The translations under genes and the position numbers were made by a program. Below are positions 1 through 11,200 of a stretch of 64,000 nucleotides of DNA, in pieces. Within the stretch, counting starts at the first letter, position 1, and every line of letters starts with the position of its first letter. Below the pieces are notes generated by a model, which was not told the DNA's origin, did no database searches, and saw only the letters and a program-made list of their open reading frames with translations. Origin of the DNA: Polytrichum commune (Eukaryota; Streptophyta; Polytrichopsida; Polytrichales; Polytrichaceae). The stretch lies in contig OX485809.1 of the NCBI GenBank assembly GCA_950295325.1, forward strand, positions 3,160,001 through 3,224,000, given 5' to 3'.

Positions 1-937
1 GAAGTTAAACTTCTTTCTCAAGATGTGGGAGCCATGGTCAACCTCAATAGTCTACCAACTAATAGTTTTCCTATTCATAGAGTGGTGAATTAAGGATGTC
101 TTCTTGCCCCTTAATTTTTTCGTATTATTACGGATGCATTTAACAAAGTGGTCAAGGCTTCTATAGCATGTGGACAACTTTAAGGAATCTTCCTCAACTT
201 TAAGGAAAACTACTGAACAACATATCACTAAATATGCAGACAATACTTCCATCACTATAAAAACCAAGGAGTATGTGGATGCTATTGTCACCATTCTAGA
301 AAAATTCAAGGTCGCCTTTGGATTAGCTCGGGGGTGTCACTAGCGAAAAGCATAGAAACAACGTGCAAGAAAAAATAGGGTCTAATATATTCATTGTAGA
401 TAAATTTTGCAAAAAATGTACATATGAAATAAGGGGGTTCTAAAATAATGAAACATGTTTACATGTAAATACCATCACATGTAATGGCCTTTTTTATCTA
501 GTCATTACATGTAAAACAACATGAAAAAATTACAAGAGGTAGCAGTCTAGGTAAGGTATAAACTAGTGGATGAAAAGAGGCAATATTCTATTTAAAAAGC
601 TTGGATGGATGAATTTGTAGGTTGGTTGGCTTGAACGTTACTGAATCAACGTATCCAATTTGGAGTTAATGTTCTTTACCTACGTGCCGAGAGGGAAAAT
701 TTCAATGCATTGTTTAGATTACAGTCTTCTTTCCAATTTTCTTTGGCAATATAAGTAAACTAGGGTATTTCAAAATGATTCCCCAAAAAAATTATAATTA
801 TTGATGGGATGTTTTAAAATATAAGCATTTACCTTTATTTGGAAAATGTCATACCTTATAATCTTTTATGCAAGGTAAATAACCCCCCGATAAATAAGAA
901 CTAGGCGCACGTGCATGCAAAATATAAGAGGCAGTGA
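1..937. other. AT-rich intergenic DNA, nothing recognised
   Basis: Both strands show only short, unrelated open frames with no protein family that I recognise. It probably belongs to decayed repeats, but no terminal repeats are visible. Confidence 0.5.
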
Positions 938-953
938 CCCCCCCCCCCCCCCC
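938..953. repeat. C homopolymer (16 nt)
   Basis: An uninterrupted run of C, one of many G/C homopolymers in this window. The length may be unreliable in the assembly. Confidence 0.9.
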
Positions 954-1639
954 GAATGGATTAGAGATCATTTGACCTAAGAGTGTGGCCTATTGGTTTG
1001 GCAAAGGTGACCATCTTGTAGGGCCATGAGAATACCAACGGCAATGGGCCGCAAATGGAAATATTTCCAAACTTCTTGGTACACCATTATCTATGATGTT
1101 GATTCTTACCTTTTGAACCAAGTTTGGATTAAAACAAGGCTATCCTTAGCCGTTAGAATCTCTATAGTAAACCATGTCCTTCCATCCTCATATTGTACTT
1201 TGTTATTATATGGGCGATTCTAACGATGTACTATCCAAACTCCGGACCTTCCTTTGAAATTACCTTTGGTCCAAGTTGCAATCTACTACCCAGACCCGAG
1301 TGAGGTGGGACACTACAGTACAACGCAAGAATGGAGGCCTAAGTATTACCAACCGGGAAAGTCCCTCACCGTCCTCATGTGCAAATGGTCCATTATGGCA
1401 TTCCTTCCCAATAACTCTAACCTCCAAAAGTTAATAAGATTTAGAACGTGTCAATTGCAATTCTCTCCTCATTTTAGCTGGAAACCACACCTTTTTTGGT
1501 ATTCACACCAAATTTTTGAATCAATGGCCACTCTAGGGTGTGACATCATGCAGCCAAAGTTTGGCGCCACATACTCCCCTTCCATTTATTCAAACATCCA
1601 ACCATCAAGGAGGAATTCAAACAACTCTTCATTATGGTA

Positions 1640-2091
1640 CAGTAACCTCCCGCTTAAGTACGCACCCATTTAAGTACGCATTTTTTGGCAAAAAATGTAG
1701 GGTTCAAGATTTGTTAGTTGAACATGTCGTGAATCGTCATTTGGCATATGTTTTGAAGTTTTTTTGCATTTGGCTTTGAGGCTAACTGCTCGGATCTTGC
1801 TTTGAAATGATTGAAATGATTTCTTAAGGTCATTGAATGTTTGCTCTGCTTCTACTTGAACTTCAAGGTAGAGCATCTGATCCTCGATGTCGAGAACTTG
1901 CTTCGTTATGTTAAGCTTTGAGATGATTTTGCAGCGTTCATGCTCATTGATACGCTTTCCGTTTGGTTTCTTCGACATTGTAGCGAAACACAAGTGATTT
2001 GGGAAACCCTAAACCCTAAAGTACGCACCTACCAGCTAAGTACGCACAAACTCCGCAGGTTCAAGTTGCGTACTTAAGCGGGAGGTTACTG
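1640..2091 (-). mobile_element. pogo/Tigger-like DNA element, TA-flanked (452 bp)
   Basis: Perfect inverted termini start CAGTAACCTCCCGCTTAAGT on the left, and the right end is the reverse complement, about 26 bp in total. The element is flanked by TA on both sides (1638-1639, 2092-2093). A second, subterminal copy of the TTAAGTACGCA motif lies just inside each end. CAGT termini with TA duplication are the signature of the Tc1/mariner-pogo superfamily. It sits inside the LINE remnant and contains a minus-strand ORF (1670-1993). At 452 bp it is non-autonomous. Confidence 0.85.
1670..1993 (-). pseudogene. possible N-terminal DNA-binding fragment of a pogo-like transposase
   Basis: A 107-codon open frame inside the TA-flanked element. 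The first 30 residues (GKRINEHERCKIISKLN) resemble the opening helix of the CENP-B/pogo-type helix-turn-helix, where a basic residue group is followed by E-x2-(K/R)-II. The following 60 residues look like a Lys/Gln-rich coiled coil (LKKSFQSFQSKIRAVSLKAKCK) rather than the rest of the DNA-binding domain. There is no DDE catalytic core. It might therefore be a truncated transposase exon or a fortuitous frame. The similarity is short and judged by eye, so confidence is modest. Confidence 0.4.
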
Positions 2092-3369
2092 TAATTGAAT
2101 GGCTTCATAGGTTCACAACTTGGCACTTCAATCCCTAATGTTGAACAATGGGCCTACGAAGGCTTTGATACCATTGGTGACACTTGGGATGAGGGCATCA
2201 ATAATTTCATCCCTTGGCAAGTGGTTCCACAACGGTTTGGAATCTTTGATATGGAAAAACTAATTTGGGAGCGCGTGTTGGAGAACTCGGAACCATGGGA
2301 AGAAGAACTTATGGCTCCTCCACGAGATATTCTATTTGGTGGTGACTGGGCCAATTTTTCTTGAGGAGCATGATGTTAGCCAATTCGAGGAATTTGCATT
2401 CAAAGAGACTTCCAATATGAAATTGGCTATGGCAAAATCTCACCCGAATATTTCAAAGAGGTGGCCAAGTTTATGGTGAAGTTATTACAAAATTACTTGA
2501 AAATTTTGAAGGAGAACTACTACTTGAGGATGGGGCAACTACTTTTGGAGGATGGTTCTTCCCGGTTGAGTGGAATCGATGACAAAGGGTAATGCACAAA
2601 CACATGTGGATATTCTTTATGAACAAATTTTTTATTTAGTTTTTGATCCCAAGGATCGGAGATGGGGTGATGCGTCAAGCTTTCTTTCTTATTCACCTAA
2701 GAGAATTAGGAGTTTCTTTGATGACTTTCGTCAACTTAGTAATTTCCTTGCATCAAAATGGCATGGACTAGTCCCCAACAATTTCACCTTGGCTTGAAAT
2801 TTGGTATGGCATAAACTCAAACTTCAAAAGAAAGCCGCTTTCCATTGATGTTTTCTTCAATGTGCAATTGATGTTTTCTTCAATGTGCAATTGATGTCAA
2901 TGACTGGAGAGGTTGTATTTCACCCCTTTTGAATGCTAATTATATATGTTGCTCACAAAATGTGCTAGAGACTCAACTTTATAGGATTCCACCATTGTCC
3001 TTTCACCTATAGAGCTTGGCAATGGGCCTCAAATTTGATCTACAAGCTGAAAGTGTCTTCATCCGACAACGGCCCTTGGATAGCCTTCTCAATGAAGAAG
3101 TGTCTATTCGATGAATTGCTTTGGTTACGATTTGAAAAGTTTCACAGTATTTGACAATTACTTTGTAGTCTTGTCCCTTGAACGGTTTGGAGAGCTTGGA
3201 ATGCCCTTGTCTTTAATAATGAGAAGTGGACGGATAACCGACTTTGCTCACATCATGTGGACTACCTTGCTTGATTACAGCCGTAATCATTGGTACAAAC
3301 TACTACAAGCATACCTAAAACCACCGGAGGTGGCTTGGCCTATTTTTAATGACAACTTTGATTTATGAT

Positions 3370-3879
3370 GGGTGCTAATAGTTTAATTTGTATTAGGAAT
3401 GAGTTGAATATCAGTTGGATTACTAGCAGCCCAAGTATAGGCATGTTTATGTAGAGGCATGTGATTTTTTTAATGTTTATGTGGTATGTTGGTAGGATTG
3501 AAGTTGGTGCATACATGCTAGCCAAGTTGGTCTCAACATTGTCTTTGGTACCAACTGTTGCAGGCAAACAATGGTTGATACCGAGCAAGTAGGGGCATGT
3601 TACCCAACCTGGTTGTTACATGGGCCTATGTACATGTTAGTGTCCTGCTTGGGAGGGTGGGGACTGGTCTTAATTTTCACCCTCTCAGATTTGCAATGAA
3701 GACTTTATTTGTACCAGAAGAAAACTTGGAAGAAGAATATGCAATGGAACCTCCATAGCTATGTACTTGATATTTACTCTACAAGAGCCATGGGCACTAG
3801 GATAAGGTGTGTGGGTGTTATTTAGCTACTTTTCAAGATTGGATGCTTATATTTGAATGTGGTATGGTTAGGTGTAGTT
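3370..3879. other. intergenic, nothing recognised
   Basis: AT-rich DNA without a supported ORF or terminal repeats. Positions 3810-3880 resemble the left part of the dispersed repeat that follows (compare 11521-11610). Confidence 0.4.
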
Positions 3880-4150
3880 ATATGAACAAACACCATAAAA
3901 GACGCATGTTTAAGAGAGATGGATTGCGACTTTAGATTTTAATAATTATCCTACATTCAATAGTAAAAATAATTGGGAGGGAGGGGGGGTATGTATTCAT
4001 TCAAGCAATCAACACACATGTCTTTTGATAATCATAAATAATTAAGGGAAGTCCAATCTAGAGTTTGATTTTTGTTGATGTTTCATCAAAAAAAAAATTC
4101 AACACAAACTTCATGACATGACTCCGGTCAGTAGAGGAAAGGGAACCCAA
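3880..4150 (+). repeat. dispersed repeat family R6, copy 1
   Basis: Shares a long, diverged alignment with 10990-11200, 11600-11890 and 24720-25010. Landmarks are a GAAGACACATGTTTAAAAGA-like start, a G-rich point followed by TATGTATC, then CTTTTGATAA(C/T)CAT and GATTTTTGTTGATGTTTCAT. No coding capacity is evident, so the superfamily is unknown. Confidence 0.7.
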
Positions 4151-5509
4151 AAGGGAGGATTTTTTTTTAAAAAAAAAAATTACATTTGCATACCTTATAT
4201 GGCAATTGTTACTACACCGGTTATCCCAATTATTGAGGGAGGGCTAATAGTGAGTGTGGAAAATAAGAGAAGGTGAGACTAAATTTCTTTACACTATGAA
4301 ATTAGTGCCACCAAAAGATCTAGGAAATATTGTTCATCCCGGCATTATTCATTGATAATATAACTTATAACAACACTAGTCATTATTCATCCTAGCACTA
4401 TTCACTTTCACATATGAATTTTCTATATTTTTTTTAATCACTCTACAAACACCTTAGGACATGCATTAATTTTTTGAAAATATTTGATAAATGAGCATGT
4501 ATTCATGAATTTAGTATCACTTAGTAAAAAAATTCAACCCTCACTAATTTGAGACTTGGAAAAATAGTGCAATTTTTTAGAATTGATCTCATAGCTTGCG
4601 TTTACTGTGGATCAGGGCCAATTTAAATGAGGATCCTAGCCAAAAAAAAGTGACCAAGTTCCAAATCACCTCCACAACCTAGCCAATCAAGTGAAACCCA
4701 AACAGAGGAAACATGGTCTCCTCTAACTACGGAGCACAAATTTTTTGGGAGGTTTTACGCTTTGTCGAAGCACTTGAGCAAATTCTAGGCTTTAGAGTCG
4801 GGGGTCAAGACCTTGAATTGTGTTAACCCCTTCATCGCAACAATCATCCACAACCTTGATCTTAAGGACCATGTACTTCATAATCATCTCTGCCTATCGT
4901 GAGACCTTAGGAGGATAAGGTAAAAGCGTGTCTTAAATGACGAGTTTTTGTTATTTGGCACGTTTCTCAACTTGAATTTCGGAATTAGAAAAAGTGTTTT
5001 TTTGGATTTGGCAAATGTCGTGCAAGATTTTCGTGATAATCTATGGAAATTTCTGATCTCTGGTGTTGTTGCTATGATTTTTCAAAGTCGAAGTGGTCTA
5101 AGCCATAAAACGATCATGCAGCCCTCCCCCTCTCCTTCCTTCCCTCCCTCCCCCCAAATTGTGTTGACTATTGAGCCTAAAATGCTCAATGAATTTTGAG
5201 CACGTAGTCCAGTTTCTTATTTACACACCACTCAAACATAGATGACCGATCAAAACAAGCAACCATACTAGGCACGTTTATCTCAACATACTCCAACACA
5301 TTGAGTCCTACTATGTGCAAGATATGTTGCCCTATTGTTGGCACTTTGAACTCCACAAATCATCTTGGCTTTTGGATCGGATTGCGAATCACTCCAGATT
5401 AGCGATTGATAATCGTGCAAAACAGACTTTGGTTCCATGAGAACATTTTGCAAGATTCATGTTTAAAGCGAATATTCTTGGGGAGCATCGCCTGTACCAG
5501 TGAAGGATA
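4151..5509. other. AT-rich intergenic, nothing recognised
   Basis: Poly-A/T tracts and short ORFs only (the longest, at 4948-5199, has no recognisable domain). No clear inverted or direct termini were seen. Confidence 0.4.
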
Positions 5510-5650
5510 TATAAGAAAAGAAAAGATAAGATAACGCCCGTATTATGCATACCGGCGTGAATGTGAGCCCGTTAACCCTATATTGATCTCGGGAATCCGA
5601 GATGCAATATTGGGTGTTATGCCTCCTGGAAGGATATATAGAAGGTGGTG
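5510..5650. repeat. short dispersed repeat with A/AAAAG-rich tract, copy 1
   Basis: An AAAAG-rich tract is followed by GTGAATGTGAGCCCGTTA and then GTTATGCCTCCT-like sequence. The same order recurs at 23880-24060 and 24175-24315. It could be a SINE-like or retroelement-end fragment; no promoter boxes were identified. Confidence 0.5.
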
Positions 5651-5913
5651 TGCTTCAGTCTTTAGATATTTGAATATCTTGTGTTTTTCTCAACGCTGTT
5701 GCAGAGATTGCGGATCGAGAACTGGATATCTAAGAATCAAAATCCATCTTTTGCTTTATGTTTAGCGTTAAAGATTGTTGTAGGAATCATCTTAACAGAA
5801 ACAAATATCTGCCAATTCGTTGAAAGTGAGCTCATTGTGTGCCAAGTTGAGTCAAACTTCTTGATTCGTGAATGATTCGATTGTAATGATCTTTGTGGAT
5901 GTTATAGTCTAAC

Positions 5914-6175
5914 TTATGCCATGCCCACACTAGGAGCCAGTCGTTGCTCCCTTGGCACTAGGAGGAGCCCCTTTTGGATAGGGAAAGCTCTCTTTTCTGT
6001 AATATATTGCTAAAAATAAGGATTTCTTTTCGTCCTACTCACAATATCTCATTCGATGTAATGTACTGTAGTTTCGCCCGCTCACTTCATTGCATACAAA
6101 ACAAAACAAAAAAAACTACTCCTATCAAGATGAAAACTCTCCAAATGTTGTGGGCCAATCGTTGGCCGTAGTGTG
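5914..6175 (+). repeat. dispersed repeat family R5, copy 1
   Basis: Matches 36844-37085. Both contain CCATGCCCACACTAGG, a TTCG(T/C)CCTACTCACA block, GGATGTAATRTA-like sequence, and an ACTCCTATCAAGATGRAAAC block ending near CAGTGTGGAC or TAGTGTGGAC. Non-coding as seen here. Confidence 0.6.
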
Positions 6176-6227
6176 GACATAGCATTCCTCACGTTCACAA
6201 TAAGGCAAGTTCACTCTCCACAGACTA

Positions 6228-6606
6228 CACTAAATATGATGATATTTAGTGTCACCAATTCTAATTGTCTTGCCCAACACTAATTGTACACCGCGGTGTA
6301 GTGTCACCAACACTAAATGTAAGTCCAACATTATTTGTCATTCCTTGTAAAAACAATTGGGGGAAAATAGATTTACAGCGTTGCAATTACTGTCACTTAC
6401 CAAGTGGATTTTTCATCCAAATCTCAATCGTCCATGACAACATTTCCTCACAAGTTGCTGACCAAGAGAAGGTAGGGTTTTGGCCAATGGATGAACTCAT
6501 CCATCATCCATGACAACATTGGTTCACTTATTCATAAGACGCGTCATCCAAAACGTTACCATAGTGACATAAAATACCATATGACACCTTAATATCATAT
6601 ATAGTG
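6228..6606 (+). mobile_element. TACACTA-type MITE, copy A (379 bp)
   Basis: Termini begin CACTAAATATGATGATATTT and end ATATCATATATAGTG, flanked by TA at 6226-6227 and 6607-6608. Internal sequence is shared with 7472-7849 and 47066-47447 (for example ACATTATTTGTCATTCCTTG). No ORF of transposase type, so non-autonomous. The TIR recalls CACTA elements, but a 2-bp TA duplication fits Tc1/mariner better. Confidence 0.8.
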
Positions 6607-6609
6607 TAG

Positions 6610-7468
6610 TCACGTGTTTCATATCCTTGGAGAGGTCGGCTAAGTTACTCGGGGGAAATAGTAACCATTCAAGACCCATTTCACCTTATGAACAACCTAC
6701 ACTACACCCTCCACACTATTATAATAGTGGAAGTACTTAAAAGACGGTGGAGGCGTGAAACTAGAGGCACATATTGAGACACGTGGCACTTTATGGTCTC
6801 GACCGCCAACCGTGGAGCTTTAATTCAAAGAAGGGGCTCACATTTCAAAGCATGCTTGCCTCACTGGCAAATTACTACATACTCCATTATGTGGCCGGTG
6901 ACAAACTATGTTTATAATATGTCAAATATGTGCTAATATAATAGTTTGAATTTTTAAAATTTTAAATACTCATTCTCATGCCACAGTGCCATACATATGC
7001 TCAGATATTGTATTGTTCCATTCATTGCATGCAGTGTGTATATAGCCGCCATCATTGAGGCTTTGGGAATGAGACTCGTGTGGTCAAGGGCTTGGGGGAG
7101 TATGAACCGTCGATTCACCGAGGCCCATCGAACGGGCTCAAAGAGTCGAGGTGGCATGGGAAAGGCATGAGGACAAATGCATGTCATGTTCACCTATTTA
7201 CGAATTCAGCTTGGATTAACTTTGAGCTCACCCACACAAACCGGTGTATCATGGGCCACCAGTGAACGGTTTGTACCATCATGGGCCACTTTTTTGGAGT
7301 TGGTTCAGCCAGTGAGAGTCACTGAATGTAACCAGCTGGTGGCCATGCACCAGTATGTGTGGGTGGGTTGTTATTAACTTAGTTGCAAGCACAAATGGTG
7401 GGGCTAGAACCTACTCAACTAAGTCAAGTGCACGCCAATTATATGTTTCTAGCCTCTACCTAGGGATG
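6610..7468. other. intergenic, nothing recognised
   Basis: Short ORFs on both strands overlap in shadow frames (6954-7377) and match no family I know. Confidence 0.4.
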
Positions 7469-7471
7469 CTA

Positions 7472-7849
7472 CACTAAATATGATGATATTTAGTGTCACC
7501 AATTCTAATGGTCTTGCTCAATACTAATTGTAAACAAGCGGTGTAGTGTCACCAACACTGTTGTTAACCCGACATTATTTATCATTCCTTGTAGATTTTT
7601 CGGGGGAATTATAGATTTACAGTGTTGCAATTATTGTCACTTACCAAGTGGATTTTTTCATCCAATTTTCAATCGTCCATGACGATATTTCATCACAAGT
7701 TGCTGAAAGACAAGGTAGGTTTTTGGCCAATGGATGAACTCATCCATCATCCATGACAATATTTGTTCACTTATTTATAAGAAGTGTAATCTGGAAAGTT
7801 TACCATAGTGACATCAAATGCCATATGACACTAAATATCATTTCTAGTG
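7472..7849 (+). mobile_element. TACACTA-type MITE, copy B (378 bp)
   Basis: Close relative of the element at 6228-6606 along its whole length. TA flanks are at 7470-7471 and 7850-7851. The reconstructed target, ATGC-TA-GCAT, is palindromic around the TA. Confidence 0.85.
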
Positions 7850-7851
7850 TA

Positions 7852-8600
7852 GCATGTTCCAAGGCTGGTGCTCTTGGGCTAGAAATAAGCCATGGCCTAG
7901 AAATAAGTCATGGCCCATGTCATTATGGTCACTTCCTGTCAAATTGTCATGTTATGAAACTACCACATTTTTATTATATTGAATATGTCAATTAGTGAGT
8001 GTGGAAAATTAAGTGAGGATTCGAAATTAGTGAAGGTGATACAAAATCCCTTTACACTACGAAACTAGTGCACCAAACGATTTAAGAAGCATTGTTTATC
8101 CCAACACTTGGCGCTTTTCATGGAAGGTACCGACTCTTGGCATGAAAGCACTAGCATTTGGCACCATTCACTTACAAAAATGTGGCATGCACTAATTTTT
8201 CTTGAAATCTATGGTAAATGACCATATATTCATGAATTTAGTGTCACTTAGTAAGATAATTCAACCCTTGGTAACTTTGAGAGTTGGCTAGATTGTGTGT
8301 GCGACTTGAATTAGTACCACCCTCAATAATTGGTATAGTTCTTGTAGTGACTGCAAGGGACACTTGTATGCACTAATTTCTTCTCACCACATATATGCTA
8401 ATATACAGGTTTTTGGAATGAAGTATAAGTCATAAGTTTATCTATATAGGAGAGGTGCCTATTCCTGATCAAGGCCCCATCAGCAATCTATAGGGTATTG
8501 GTATTCAATTAGGTTGGGATGGAATTTCGATCAGGCCGAAAGTATTAGTGCCATGACACATGTCCTCATTTTGAGTGCTAAAGTAAGGAGGAATGAGTGG
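7852..8600. other. intergenic, nothing recognised
   Basis: AT-rich sequence without supported ORF. Some short stretches (around 8000-8280) resemble 4240-4560 (GTGTGGAAAAT, AAATCCCTTTACACTA, TCATGAATTTAGT(G/A)TCACTTAG), so both are probably copies of one old repeat. Confidence 0.45.
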
Positions 8601-8601
8601 T

Positions 8602-8949
8602 TATGACAGACTCTAGACATTGGTAATATGTCTTGGGCCAACTTTTGGCTCTCAAAAGTTCACAACAATTTCAACACAAGGAAGAAAAAAAATTACCGAA
8701 AAATTGGCAATCCTCTTGGTTTCTATCTTCCTACATGGGAGAAATTTGCACTGCCTCATACTTCTCTAGATCTAGAGCATATTATGACAGACTCTAAACA
8801 TTGGTAATATGTTTAAGCCAACTTTTGACTTCACAATGATTTCAATATAAAGAATAAAATTACCAAAATAAATTACAATCGTCATGATGTCTATCTTCTT
8901 ACATGAAAAAATTTGCACCGCCTTATACTTCTCCAGATCTGGTGCATAA
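8602..8949 (+). repeat. tandem duplication, two units of about 180 and 167 bp
   Basis: Unit 1 starts with TATGACAGACTCTAGACATT at 8602 and unit 2 with the same motif at 8783. Both continue through TTGGTAATATGT, ATTACC(G/A)AAA, TTTGCAC(T/C)GCC and end at CTTCTC(T/C)AGATCT. The units differ by substitutions and small indels, so the duplication is old. Confidence 0.85.
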
Positions 8950-9356
8950 GCTCTTAAGTAATTGGTTATGGGCGCCTCTACTCTAAACACATTACACTAC
9001 ATTTTGCTTTGCATTGCATTGCCCTCCAAGGTTCCACTTGGGAGCTTGGTCTTCCATAAGTTAAAAGTAATACAAGAATCTGCAGCCGTCCCAAGGCTTC
9101 AGTCATCCGACTATTCATGTGTCTCCTAATTGATGCCAAAGAATGATGAAGAATTATTCACTCAGCCCCTTATTAACATGGAGAACTGACTGCCAATTAC
9201 AGAATTGGTTGGGTTGGAGAAATAACCAGTTGAAGTTCAAGACTTTGGGAAAATGACCGGTCGTGAAATTATGACGAATTGAGAGAATAGACCTTAATTT
9301 TAATAAAGGGAAACTGAAAGAAGTCATCACGGAACTGGTTGGACTTGAAAACACTA

Positions 9357-9495
9357 CACTAAATGTTGTATTTAGTGTCACCAATTCTATTCTAATTGTC
9401 TTGTTCAATACTAGTCAGAAATTGCCCGTGTAGTGTCACCAACACTAAATGCAACCTAACATTATTTGTCATTCCTTGTAAAAGAAAATTGGACA
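9357..9495 (+). mobile_element. TACACTA-type MITE, copy D, truncated on the right
   Basis: Starts CACTAAATGTTGTATTTAGT after a TA at 9355-9356 and follows the family through CACCAACACTAAATG and ATTATTTGTCATTCCTTG. It then breaks off and is joined to the right end of a Harbinger-like element (9505-9572). Confidence 0.75.
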
Positions 9496-9504
9496 GTATA
9501 CCTT

Positions 9505-9572
9505 TGGACACTTTCTTTCGGGCTCTCACAATTACATGGTCATGGCTCTTGGCTTGTATGTGTAGTGGCCCT
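9505..9572 (+). mobile_element. fragment of the 487-bp Harbinger-like family (right end)
   Basis: Matches the last about 70 bp of the copies at 20650 and 25119 (TTTGGACACTTTCTTTYGGG, TCATGGTCAYGGCTCTTGGC), ending GTGTAGTGGCCC followed by TAA. The left part is missing. Confidence 0.75.
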
Positions 9573-9726
9573 AACTGGTTGGACTTGGAAACATGCTCGG
9601 ATTTTGACCAATTATGCCCCAAAAACCTCCCGGGACACTGCTCCTTGAATTCTGATTCTCTCTAAATTTAGCAACACATCCAACCCAGTTGCCTCCCCAA
9701 GAAGATCCTCATAGTGTTGTTGTTAA

Positions 9727-10073
9727 GGTAGGGGTGGCAATTTCCGTGCGGGTCCTAAAGTCGACCCCTATGTTGGAAGCACCTATCAAGGTGCTTTTAC
9801 TGTTCACAGCTCTACCAACATTTCATTGGCTGCCAGCGGTCGGTTTTAGAAATCCACCCTGTGGATATACCACGTACCCTATGTGCGAGTGTTGGTCACT
9901 CTACAAGGTTTCCTTTAAAAAAATTGTAGGAAATCATAAACATGCTGGAAAATTTTGATTTTTCATAGTTGCTCTTGCACCAGCTTTGCGGAGTGCTCAA
10001 AATTTATAAAAAAATAGTTTCAGCATCCCAACTAGGCACATATGAAATTTGGACGGAAATAGCCACCCCTACC
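9727..10073. mobile_element. TTAA-flanked inverted-repeat element (347 bp)
   Basis: Left end GGTAGGGGTGGCAATTTCCG, right end CGGAAATAGCCACCCCTACC, about 20 bp of imperfect TIR, with TTAA on both sides (9723-9726, 10074-10077). The core TAGGGGTGGCAA is typical of plant hAT termini, but no 8-bp direct duplication is present. TTAA duplication would instead suggest a piggyBac-like mechanism. Non-coding. Confidence 0.75.
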
Positions 10074-10079
10074 TTAATT

Positions 10080-10454
10080 GTACAGAGATCAATCCCATCG
10101 TCTGATGTACTTTAGGGGGTGTCAGCACATTCTAATGTAATTGGAATCCACTGGTTATTTACTGGAATCCCTTGTAATACCAAAGCCGACTCTAAGAATT
10201 TACATAACCTACTTTTCTTGAAAGGGCAAGTTGCTTGAGGGGTCTCAAAGTCTCAATTGGGCTTTCCAGTGGAGGGGGAGCATCACATTCCCGAAGCCCA
10301 ACAATGCAAGGATCTCCCACCGATTTCACCGTCAATTTAAGTAGATGGGTGTAATTAAGTTACTCCCACCACCCCCCGAACGAAATATGGACACCTCACT
10401 TACGCCTCCCCCCCCCCCCCCCCCCTCCTTCCTTCCCACATGACTCTAGCTTAG
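10080..10454. other. intergenic with C-rich tract
   Basis: No gene. Contains an 18-nt C tract near 10407-10424, which lies at the edge of repeat family R7. Confidence 0.5.
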
Positions 10455-10910
10455 CCTCAAAATTCGTTCAAAGAAACACGGCCTTCACACCATCGGCGCA
10501 ATCTAATCCCAAGCCTTTTTGGCAAAGGATGCGGCATGGTTTAGAAGTCGTGGTTTGAAGCTTCGAGCACCAACCCTCCCATCGGTACCTAGACATGAGG
10601 CAGCAATGGAAGACCTTTAAAAGTGTCATCTCTTGCCCTTGTGATTGGTTGGTTTTAATCTTAGCTATGAGGGGCACGAGGAGCTCCAGTAACGGAAACT
10701 GATGGTAAGATAGATGAGTGGTAAGGCATTTGGGGATGAGACAAAACCTATCCAACATGTCATTACTCGGTGGATAAAACAATGAACATGTGTGAAAGCT
10801 ACTGAACTCGAACCTACTCGAAAAACCTCTGGAGCAAGTTCTTTAGGTGCATTGGGATAGCAGGGTGCCTCCGCTATAACCAAGAGAGCTTTACTTGGCT
10901 TTTAGGAAAG
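10455..10910 (-). repeat. dispersed repeat family R7, copy 1, with residual ORF
   Basis: Reverse-complement match to 26866-27334, and partial match to 15350-15520. On the minus strand an ORF (10468-10782, 104 codons) aligns residue by residue with the ORF at 27022-27333. Shared stretches are IPK.LTTHLSYH, SRYRWEG, GVKAVFL. No domain known to me. It is probably a fragment of a retroelement protein. Confidence 0.65.
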
Positions 10911-10989
10911 ACTTTGATTATTTGGAAAAGCATGTGGGGATGGGCCTAAATTTGGGTCGAGTGTGGTAAGGTGTGGATCTAAGGAACTA

Positions 10990-11200
10990 ACACCAAAGAA
11001 GACACATGTTTAAAAGATATGGGACTACATGCTCAAAAATGTGTTAACCATTCGAAGTTCAGTAGTCAACATTATTTGAGCGGGGGGGGGGGGGGGAGGG
11101 GGAGGGGGGAGGGGGGGGGGGGGGGGGGGGACTTATGTACCCAATTCATGAGACACAAGAATCTTCAATTTGGTGAGGAATAAGATATTTGATTGAGCTC
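10990..11200 (+). repeat. dispersed repeat family R6, copy 2, split by a G tract
   Basis: Same family as 3880-4150. The G-rich point of the family (GGGAGG in other copies) is expanded here into the long G tract at 11082-11130. Confidence 0.65.
11082..11130 (+). repeat. G-rich tract (about 49 nt)
   Basis: Almost pure G broken by three A residues. It could form a G-quadruplex in single-stranded DNA. Exact length is doubtful in any assembly. Confidence 0.85.

Larger units (their letters stand above)
1026..3368 (+). pseudogene. LINE (L1-type) C-terminal pol remnant
   Basis: Broken coding DNA for the end of a plant L1-like reverse transcriptase, with stops and frame changes throughout. Pieces in order: a thumb-like segment at about 1110-1180 reading RLSLAVRISIVNHVL; then VRWDTTVQRKNGGLSI at about 1297-1345, like the WD...GGLGL stretch that follows the RT domain; a Trp-rich segment at 2095-2364; and a zinc-finger-like part at about 2790-2850 (NLVWHKLKLQKKAAFH) as in the RVT zinc-binding domain. 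A tail at 3160-3368 has the VWRAWNALVFN-like motif in an alternative frame and a LLDYSRNHW motif. A pogo-like element (1640-2091) interrupts it. The 5' half (endonuclease and catalytic RT) is not visible here. Assignment to LINE is fairly sure, function is certainly lost. Confidence 0.7.

Noticed and set aside
2007-2021. Telomere-type repeat (CCCTAAA)n
   Set aside because: Only two units, located inside the pogo-like element. Too short to be an interstitial telomere.
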